Shown here in pieces: positions 58,649 to 64,000 of a stretch of DNA of 64,000 nt. Below the pieces are notes generated by a model. That model ran no database searches and was not told where the DNA came from. It saw only the letters and a program-made list of their open reading frames with translations. The position numbers were made by a program, and so were the translations under genes. Each line of letters starts with the position of its first letter. The stretch's first letter is position 1. The stretch comes from Nocardioides sp. YIM 152315. GTDB taxonomy: Bacteria; Actinomycetota; Actinomycetes; Propionibacteriales; Nocardioidaceae. Where the stretch lies: the NCBI RefSeq assembly GCF_029210375.1, contig NZ_JARGER010000043.1:1-64000 (forward strand), read 5' to 3'.

Positions 58649-58672
58649 GATACATCGTCACACGACATATCG
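58648..58672 (-). promoter_or_regulatory. PadR operator-like dyad at the start codon
   Basis: CGATACATCGT-CAC-ACGACATATCG (plus strand) matches its own reverse complement at nine of eleven arm positions. It overlaps the first base of the padR start codon. ATGT/ACAT-containing dyads are typical for PadR. Confidence 0.6.
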
Positions 58673-58686
58673 AGCTGCGACCTGTC

Positions 58687-60195
58687 TCAGAGCGCGTACG
58701 CCGCCAGCTCGCCGGCCAGGTCGGCGTTGGCGCGACCGACGACGATCGTGCCGTCGCCGGTGTGCTCGAGGGACTCGATCTCGCCGTGCTGGTGCAGCCG
58801 GTTGATCAGGTCACCGCGCTCGTAGGGCAGCAGCGCCTTGAACTCCACGCCCGGCCGGGGCAGCTCCCCCTCGATCACCCGCAGCGCCTCCGCGATGCCC
58901 TCGCCGGTGCGCGCCGACACGACGACCGAGTGCGGCTCGCGCTGACGCAGCCGGGCGATCACCATCGGGTCGGCCGCGTCGGCCTTGTTGATGACGACCA
59001 GCTCGGGCACCTCGACGGCGCCGATCTCTGAGAAGACCTCGCGCACCGCGGCGATCTGGCCCTCCGGGTCCGGGTGCGAGCCGTCGACGACGTGCAGCAC
59101 CAGGTCGGAGTCGGCGACCTCCTCGAGCGTCGAGCGGAACGCCTCGACCAGCTGGTGCGGCAGGTGCCGCACGAAGCCGACCGTGTCGCTCATCGTGTAG
59201 ACGCGCCCGTCGGCCGTCGACGTACGACGGGTCGTCGGGTCGAGCGTGGCGAACAGTGCGTCCTCGACGAGCACGCCGGCGTCGGTGAGCCGGTTGAGCA
59301 GCGAGGACTTGCCGGCGTTGGTGTAGCCCGCGATCGAGACGCTGGGGATGTGGTGGCGACGGCGCTCCTGACGCTTGGTGTCGCGGGTCCCCTTCATCTC
59401 CTTCAGGTCGCGGCGGAGCTTCGCGATCTTGGTGTTGATCCGGCGCCGGTCGGTCTCGATCTTGGTCTCGCCGGGACCGCGGCCGCCGATGCCGGCGCCG
59501 CCGGCGACCCGGCCACCGACCTGGCGGGAGAGGTTGCCACCCCAGCCACGCAGGCGCTGCTTCATGTAGTTGAGCTGCGCGAGCTCGACCTGGGCCTGCC
59601 CCTCCTTGCTCTTCGCGTGCTGGGCGAAGATGTCGAGGATCAGCGCGGTGCGGTCGACGACCTTGACCTTCAGCCGGTCCTCGAGGTTGCGCAGCTGGCT
59701 GGGCGCGAGCTCGCCGTCGCAGATGACGGTGTCGGCACCTGTCGCCTGCACGATCTCGGCGAGGCCCTCCACCTTGCCGCGTCCGATGTAGGTCGCGGGG
59801 TCGGGCGACTGCCGGCGCTGGTAGATCGCCTCGAGCACCTCGGAGCCCGCCGTCTCGGCGAGCAGCGCGAGCTCGGCCATCGAGTTCTCGGCGTCCTCGA
59901 CCGAGCCCTCGGTCCAGACGCCGACGAGGACCACACGCTCCAGGCGGAGCTGGCGGTACTCGACCTCGGTGATGTCCTCGAGCTCGGTGCGCAGGCTCGC
60001 GACCCGGCGGAGCTGGTGTCGCTCGGCCAGGTCCATCTCACCGGTGGTGAGGTCCTCGGGATCGGGCTCGGCCTGCCACTCGTCGGAGGGCCCGGACTCG
60101 AGTTCCTCGTCCCAGTCCTCGGTCTCCTCGAGCTCGTCCTCGAGGTTGAAGTCAGGTGCGTTCGTCATATGGGGCACAGCGTACGTTTCAGTCAT
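58687..60195 (-). CDS. hflX: Ribosome-associated GTPase HflX, 502 aa
   Basis: An N-terminal ATP-binding/helical domain (TYIGRGKVEGLAEIV, DGELAPSQLRNLED, the loop RGPGETKIETDRR) precedes the G domain. The G1 loop is GYTNAGKSSLLNRL, G3 is DTVGFVRHLP and G4 is NKAD. HflX rescues or splits stalled ribosomes. A 45-residue acidic N-terminal extension (EDELEETEDWDEELESGPSD) is an actinobacterial feature. The start could be MTETYAV (taken) or the ATG nine codons later. No ribosome binding site is clear for either. Confidence 0.92.
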   Translation of the reverse strand: MTETYAVPHMTNAPDFNLEDELEETEDWDEELESGPSDEWQAEPDPEDLTTGEMDLAERHQLRRVASLRTELEDITEVEYRQLRLERVVLVGVWTEGSVEDAENSMAELALLAETAGSEVLEAIYQRRQSPDPATYIGRGKVEGLAEIVQATGADTVICDGELAPSQLRNLEDRLKVKVVDRTALILDIFAQHAKSKEGQAQVELAQLNYMKQRLRGWGGNLSRQVGGRVAGGAGIGGRGPGETKIETDRRRINTKIAKLRRDLKEMKGTRDTKRQERRRHHIPSVSIAGYTNAGKSSLLNRLTDAGVLVEDALFATLDPTTRRTSTADGRVYTMSDTVGFVRHLPHQLVEAFRSTLEEVADSDLVLHVVDGSHPDPEGQIAAVREVFSEIGAVEVPELVVINKADAADPMVIARLRQREPHSVVVSARTGEGIAEALRVIEGELPRPGVEFKALLPYERGDLINRLHQHGEIESLEHTGDGTIVVGRANADLAGELAAYAL

Positions 60196-60213
60196 CTGAC
60201 TCTGCCAACGCTT

Positions 60214-60225
60214 AACCTTCGTCCC
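60214..60225 (+). promoter_or_regulatory. Putative leaderless -10 element (AACCTT)
   Basis: AACCTT-N6-GTG for the P-loop kinase gene; TTAACCTT makes it AT-rich for this region. Confidence 0.45.
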
Positions 60226-60795
60226 GTGATTCCCGACGTGCCGCCCCGCACCCGGCTGCTCGGCCTCACGGGCGCACCGGGCGTCGGGAAGTCGACGCTG
60301 GCAGCCGCGCTGGGGCTGCCGGTCGTGCCGATGGACGGCTTCCACTACGCCGACGTCGAGCTCGTGCGTCGTGGCCTCCGCGACCGCAAGGGCGCCCCGG
60401 AGACCTTCGACGCCCCGGGGTACGCCGCGCTGCTGCGGCGGGTCCGGGCCGGCGAGCCCGACGTGGTGGCGCCGATGTTCGAGCGTGACCTGGAGCAGCC
60501 CCTCGCCGGCGCGATCCCGGTGCCGGCGACGGGCACCGTCGTCACCGAGGGCAACTACCTGCTGCTCGACGAGCCGCGCTGGCACGGCGTACGCGCCGAG
60601 ATCGACGTGGTCTGGCACCTGACGCTCGACGACGACGTACGCCGGGAGCGGCTGGTCGCCCGGCACGTGCGGTTCGGCAAGTCGCCCGCCGAGGCGCGCG
60701 CGTGGGTCGCCCGGGTCGACGAGGCCAACGCCGCGCTCGTCGAGGCGGCTCGCGACCGGGCCGACGAGGTGGTCGACCTCGGCTCAGGAACGTGA
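60226..60795 (+). CDS. Nucleoside/nucleotide-kinase-like P-loop protein, 189 aa
   Basis: Walker A is GLTGAPGVGKSTLAAAL (about residues 12-28); MDGFHYADVELVRRGLRDRK follows, and VVTEGNYLLLDEPRW is the Walker B-like strand. This is the layout of uridine kinase/phosphoribulokinase and the actinobacterial YggC/FrcK-like group. It probably phosphorylates a small sugar or nucleoside in the cytoplasm. The start is GTG with AACCTT six bases upstream. It diverges from hflX, and its 3' end overlaps the convergent vWA gene by 12 bases. Confidence 0.85.
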   Translation: MIPDVPPRTRLLGLTGAPGVGKSTLAAALGLPVVPMDGFHYADVELVRRGLRDRKGAPETFDAPGYAALLRRVRAGEPDVVAPMFERDLEQPLAGAIPVPATGTVVTEGNYLLLDEPRWHGVRAEIDVVWHLTLDDDVRRERLVARHVRFGKSPAEARAWVARVDEANAALVEAARDRADEVVDLGSGT

Positions 60796-62388
60796 GCCGA
60801 GCGCCTCGCTGAAGACCCTCGGCATGTCGGCGGGGTCCTTGGCGATGTAGGCGTCCCCGCCGGTGGCTCGGGCGATCTGGCGCAGGGCCGCGGCGTCGGC
60901 GTCGGCGGAGATGCCGATCGCGATGATCCGGACCGGCCGACTCGGGTCGGCGAGGTCGCGGAGCCTGGCCATCAGCTGCGGCAGGCTGATGCTGCCGGGG
61001 TCGTCGTTCGCCCCGTCGGTGAAGAGCAGCACGCTGTTGGCGGCCTCCGGGTCGTAGTCGGCGAGCACCGCCTGGTAGGCCGCGAGCGTGGTGTCGTAGA
61101 GCCCGGTGCCGCCCCCGGTCAGGCTGCCGAGGCCGACCAGCCCGGCCGCCAGCGCGTCGCGCTGGGTCCCGCCCTGGACGTGCGCGCCCAGCTGCCGGAT
61201 CGGCAGGAGCTCGCGGTGGTCGCTGGCGCCGGCGAGCCGGTGGGAGAAGGCCCACAGCCCGATGGCGGCGGCGTCGGGGAAGAGGCCGAGCCCCTGCTGG
61301 GTCGCGGCCGTCGTCAGCGCCATCCGGGTCTGGCCACCGGCGTCGAAGTCCATCGACCCCGAGACGTCCACGACCGCGAGCGCCCGGGTCGGCAGCACGA
61401 GCGTCGCCCACTGCCGAAGCGCGCCGGCGACCTGCGCGGTCGACGCCTGCAGGGCCTCGACCTCGCCCACGCCGTCCTTGCGGGTCGCGCCGTCCGGGCC
61501 GCGGAAGCCGGACTCCGCGAGCGCCTCGCCGACCGACTTGGCGCCGAGCAGGCCGGCCAGGGCGCGGGTCGTCTCGTCGATGTCGGCGCGCCGCTCCTCG
61601 CCGGTGGTGAGCAGCACCGGGTAGTCGAGCAGCAGTGTGCCCGCCGTCGGCACGCCGGCGGTGAGGGCGGGCGCCGTGGCGAGCCACACCTGCTCGCTCG
61701 CGGCGGTGACGCCGGCGCCGTCCTGCTGGAGCTGCTCGAGGCGGCGTACGTCGTCGGGCGCGGCGCCCCGCGCGTCGACCTGCGCCTGGGCGAGCGGCAC
61801 CACCGTGGCGGCGAGGTCGGTGCCGGCCCGCTTCGCCTCCGCGGCACCCGCGACGAGCGGGACCGCGGCGGCCGCCGACGTCAACGGGTCACCGAGCACG
61901 AGGTCGTCGGCGGACAGCGCGTCGGTCCACGAGGCGGGCGGCTCACCGTCGGCCGAGACCAGCACGACCGGTGAGGTCGCGAGCGAGTCGACCAGCGGCT
62001 GCGGCGTGGCGGGCGCCGAGACCGCGGCGCGCTCGACCCAGCTCGTCGAGTCGGGGATCCACACGTCGGGAGCGTCCTTGCCGGCCCCGACCCGGGCACT
62101 GACCAGGGCGGAGGGGACGGCGTCGACGGCGATCTGGTCGCACTGCGCGCGCTCGACGGCCCGCGCGACGACGGGCGCGATCTCGGGCGCGGCCGCCACG
62201 GTGATGCTCGGACCCGGGCAGGCGTCGGAGGCGTCCGACGGCTCACCCCCGAGCAGGGCGTACGTGCCACCCGCGCCGACGGCGACCGCGACGACCACGA
62301 GCCCGGCGATGAGCGCCGTGCTCCCCCTGCCGCGGGTGCGGACGGCCCGATGGCGCGCACCGTCACCACCTGAGACGTGCGTGCTCAC
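60784..62388 (-). CDS. Membrane-anchored protein with solute-binding-like and von Willebrand A domains, 534 aa
   Basis: A basic N terminus and one membrane helix (about residues 24-46) are followed by two domains. First comes an extracellular solute-binding-like domain (about 58-310) with ITVAAAPEIAPVVARAVERA and APDVWIPDSTSWVERAAVSA. A von Willebrand A domain follows (about 335-534), with the MIDAS motif VDVSGSMDF, TGLYDTTLAAYQAVLADY and LLFTDGANDDPGS. Proteins with this pairing occur in actinobacteria without known function. The GTG start has GGAGAGG five bases upstream. It sits convergent with the P-loop kinase, with no operon partner. Confidence 0.85.
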   Translation of the reverse strand: MSTHVSGGDGARHRAVRTRGRGSTALIAGLVVVAVAVGAGGTYALLGGEPSDASDACPGPSITVAAAPEIAPVVARAVERAQCDQIAVDAVPSALVSARVGAGKDAPDVWIPDSTSWVERAAVSAPATPQPLVDSLATSPVVLVSADGEPPASWTDALSADDLVLGDPLTSAAAAVPLVAGAAEAKRAGTDLAATVVPLAQAQVDARGAAPDDVRRLEQLQQDGAGVTAASEQVWLATAPALTAGVPTAGTLLLDYPVLLTTGEERRADIDETTRALAGLLGAKSVGEALAESGFRGPDGATRKDGVGEVEALQASTAQVAGALRQWATLVLPTRALAVVDVSGSMDFDAGGQTRMALTTAATQQGLGLFPDAAAIGLWAFSHRLAGASDHRELLPIRQLGAHVQGGTQRDALAAGLVGLGSLTGGGTGLYDTTLAAYQAVLADYDPEAANSVLLFTDGANDDPGSISLPQLMARLRDLADPSRPVRIIAIGISADADAAALRQIARATGGDAYIAKDPADMPRVFSEALGSRS

Positions 62389-62500
62389 GTGACCTCTCCT
62401 CCCCAGAACCCCGGCGGTTCCTTCCACCCCGGCGGGTGAGTCAAACGTCCGGTCTGTACCAGGGGGTCGCGCCGCCGGGACGAATCGCCAGGATTGGGGG

Positions 62501-63322
62501 TCAGCGGGGCTCGGCCGCGAATCCACCCGGCGTCAGCCCGGTGACCGCGCGGAAGTCGCGGCCGAAGTGGGCCTGGTCGGCGTACCCCAGGTCGGCGGCG
62601 ACCCGCGCGAGGTCGGGCCGCCGCACCTCGCGGAGCCGCTCGGCCGCCTCGTGGAGGCGCCGGCGCTGGATCAGCCACTTCGGCGGGAGACCGATCCGCC
62701 GGGCCGTCAGGCGCTGGAGGGAGCGCTCGGTGATCGCGAACTTCGCGCAGACCTGGCCCACCCGCCGCACCTCGGGATCGCCCTCGACGTACTCGACGAT
62801 CGCGTTGACCAGCAGTCCCTCCTCGTCGACGGGGAGCAACCGGCGCAGCGACTCCTCGACCACCATGACGGCCCGCCGGCGCCGGTCGGGGTCGTGGGGG
62901 TCGTCGCCGACCGCCGCGCGGATGCGGCGCACCAGCGCCTCGTCGGGCAGCGGCACCGCGGTGTCGGTCAGCCGCTCGACAGGTCCGCCGGCCAGCGCGA
63001 CACCCGCCGCGGGCTGGAGCATGGTCCCGACCGCCCAGCCGGTGCCGACCAGCTCCTGGGTCGACAGGCCACTGCTCGGGCCGACCAGCAGGGCGTAGTC
63101 GTGCGACACGACGAGGAGGCAGACGGGGTACTGCAGCACCCGCTGGACCGACGCCTGGCCCTCGGGCAGCGACCACACGGGCATCCAGTGGCGGCGTACG
63201 ACGTCGGCGAGCTCGGGCCCCGGCGCGAAGCGGTGGATCGGCGGCGTGTAGCCGCTCGGGTCGAGCAGGTGGGCGCGCTCGGTGGGATCGATCCGGCGGA
63301 CTCCACGCCCTGGCGAGGTCAT
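62501..63322 (-). CDS. AraC-family transcriptional regulator, 273 aa
   Basis: An N-terminal sensor domain (about residues 1-160) has the RHWMPVWSLPEG pattern of DUF6597-type regulators. The C-terminal AraC double helix-turn-helix has AITERSLQRLTARRIGLPPK and PDLARVAADLGYADQAHFGR. The start MTSPGRGVRR is chosen because AAGAAT lies at near-leaderless distance (seven bases) and the ten upstream codons have no ribosome binding site. It diverges from the DinB-like gene at 63373, with 50 bases between, and may control it. Confidence 0.87.
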   Translation of the reverse strand: MTSPGRGVRRIDPTERAHLLDPSGYTPPIHRFAPGPELADVVRRHWMPVWSLPEGQASVQRVLQYPVCLLVVSHDYALLVGPSSGLSTQELVGTGWAVGTMLQPAAGVALAGGPVERLTDTAVPLPDEALVRRIRAAVGDDPHDPDRRRRAVMVVEESLRRLLPVDEEGLLVNAIVEYVEGDPEVRRVGQVCAKFAITERSLQRLTARRIGLPPKWLIQRRRLHEAAERLREVRRPDLARVAADLGYADQAHFGRDFRAVTGLTPGGFAAEPR

Positions 63323-63360
63323 GTGTCGGATTCTTTCAAGAGCCGCCGACATCGGCGGTC

Positions 63361-63372
63361 GATGCTGGGGGC
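63361..63372 (+). promoter_or_regulatory. Putative leaderless -10 element (GATGCT)
   Basis: GATGCT-N6-ATG in front of the DinB-like gene, with no ribosome binding site. Confidence 0.4.
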
Positions 63373-63897
63373 ATGAACTTCTACCTCGACGCCGCCGACC
63401 GCTTCACCGCCACGGTCGACGCCACCACCGACTGGTCCGCTCCCAGCCCCTGCGAGGGCTGGTCCGCCGCCGAGGTCGTCGACCACGTCGTCGACACCGA
63501 GCGCGACTTCCTCTCCCGGTACGACCTCGACCTCGGCGACCGGCCCACCGGGACGCCCGCCGAGGTGTGGGCGCGCCACCTCGCCGTCGTACGCCCCCTC
63601 GCGGCGGACGACGACCTCCGTGCCCGCGAGTTCGACGGCTTCTTCGGCCGCACCACGATCGGCGCCACGCTCGACGACTTCTACGGGTTCGACCTCGTCG
63701 TGCACGGCTGGGACCTCGGCTCGGCGTCCGGGCGACCCACGACCTTCACCGACGCTGACATGGACGCGCTGGAGCAGGCCTTCGTGGGCTTCGGTGACCA
63801 CGCCTACGACGACGGCGTCTTCCGGCAGGCGCTCGACGTCCCGGAGGACGCCGACCGTCAGACGAAGCTGCTCGCCCGGATGGGTCGTCGCGCCTGA
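63373..63897 (+). CDS. TIGR03086-type metal-binding DinB-like protein, 174 aa
   Basis: A DinB/MDMPI four-helix-bundle protein: SPCEGWSAAEVVDHVVDTER carries the first His, and FYGFDLVVHGWDLGSASGRP a later one, as in the TIGR03086 family. Members bind a metal and may use mycothiol. It is shorter than the relative at 11891 and lacks a second domain. It starts leaderless (GATGCT six bases upstream) and diverges from the AraC regulator. Confidence 0.82.
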   Translation: MNFYLDAADRFTATVDATTDWSAPSPCEGWSAAEVVDHVVDTERDFLSRYDLDLGDRPTGTPAEVWARHLAVVRPLAADDDLRAREFDGFFGRTTIGATLDDFYGFDLVVHGWDLGSASGRPTTFTDADMDALEQAFVGFGDHAYDDGVFRQALDVPEDADRQTKLLARMGRRA

Positions 63898-63903
63898 GCC
63901 GAC

Positions 63904-64000
63904 CTACTTCGGGGGCATCCGGATGCCGCCGTCGACGCGGATCACCTCGGCGTTCATGTAGCTGTTGGTGAGGCACTCGACGACCATGCTGGCCAGCTCG
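63904..64000 (-). CDS. 3' end of a short-chain dehydrogenase gene (partial)
   Basis: The last 31 codons read on the minus strand include ELASMVVECLTNSYMNAEVI and RVDGGIRMPPK, ending in a TAG stop. That is the C-terminal strand and cofactor-loop end of a classical SDR (FabG/3-hydroxyacyl-CoA dehydrogenase-like). The rest lies beyond the window, so the exact enzyme is not determined. It converges with the DinB-like gene, six bases between the ends. Confidence 0.8.
   Translation of the reverse strand, partial: ELASMVVECLTNSYMNAEVIRVDGGIRMPPK

Overview
The window is high-GC chromosomal DNA with almost no intergenic space. Gene content and order (nrdJ-nrdR, lexA opposite a LysM division-inhibitor-like gene, dinG, hflX, SigB/F-type and FliA-like sigma factors, mycothiol-dependent-isomerase-like folds, many leaderless starts) point to an actinobacterium, most likely Nocardioidaceae (Nocardioides-like). 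That assignment rests on family knowledge, not on a database search.

Layout. 1-4037: hairpin repeats, two very small genes, a permuted papain-like hydrolase, a secreted GH15 glucoamylase-like enzyme and a DUF4234 membrane protein. 4171-11708: one minus-strand carbohydrate operon in the order lacI, lipoprotein binding protein, two permeases, secreted GH144-like glycosidase, cytoplasmic GH39 enzyme. An array of AACCGGTT operators lies in front of it. 11891-20018: a mycothiol-isomerase-like protein, a copper pair (copZ and a CopA ATPase with an unusual 280-residue extracytoplasmic tail) behind CsoR-type operators, small basic proteins, a FliA-like sigma factor, TfoX, a DksA-like protein and RlmC. 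20039-31776: transporters (MFS, BASS, two CPA1 antiporters, FUSC-like), a secreted M6 protease, a STAS/anti-sigma pair, hsp20-merR, and an amidase. 32003-33829: repeats beside a scar where 5'-truncated tctA and 5'-truncated gntR meet head to head.

33902-47402: an SDR plus aminotransferase pair, nrdJ-nrdR with NrdR boxes and a DnaA box, a SigB/F-type sigma factor, a LysM protein and lexA sharing an SOS-box region, a PAP2 enzyme, a secreted zincin and dinG. 47501-56082: a RbsABC-like sugar uptake set with Gfo/Idh/MocA dehydrogenase, sugar isomerase and two ROK proteins. 56123-64000: SGNH hydrolase, a padR-controlled operon ending in a serine hydrolase, hflX, a P-loop kinase, a von Willebrand-domain lipid-anchored or membrane-anchored protein, an AraC regulator, a DinB-like protein and the 3' end of an SDR.

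Two general features stand out. At least 14 genes have an xAxxxT hexamer exactly six bases before ATG or GTG with no ribosome binding site, which is what leaderless transcription would look like. Many operon joints are ATGA or GTGA overlaps, and two of these joints involve tiny ORFs of 25 and 27 codons. No tRNA, rRNA, CRISPR array, transposase or prophage gene was seen.
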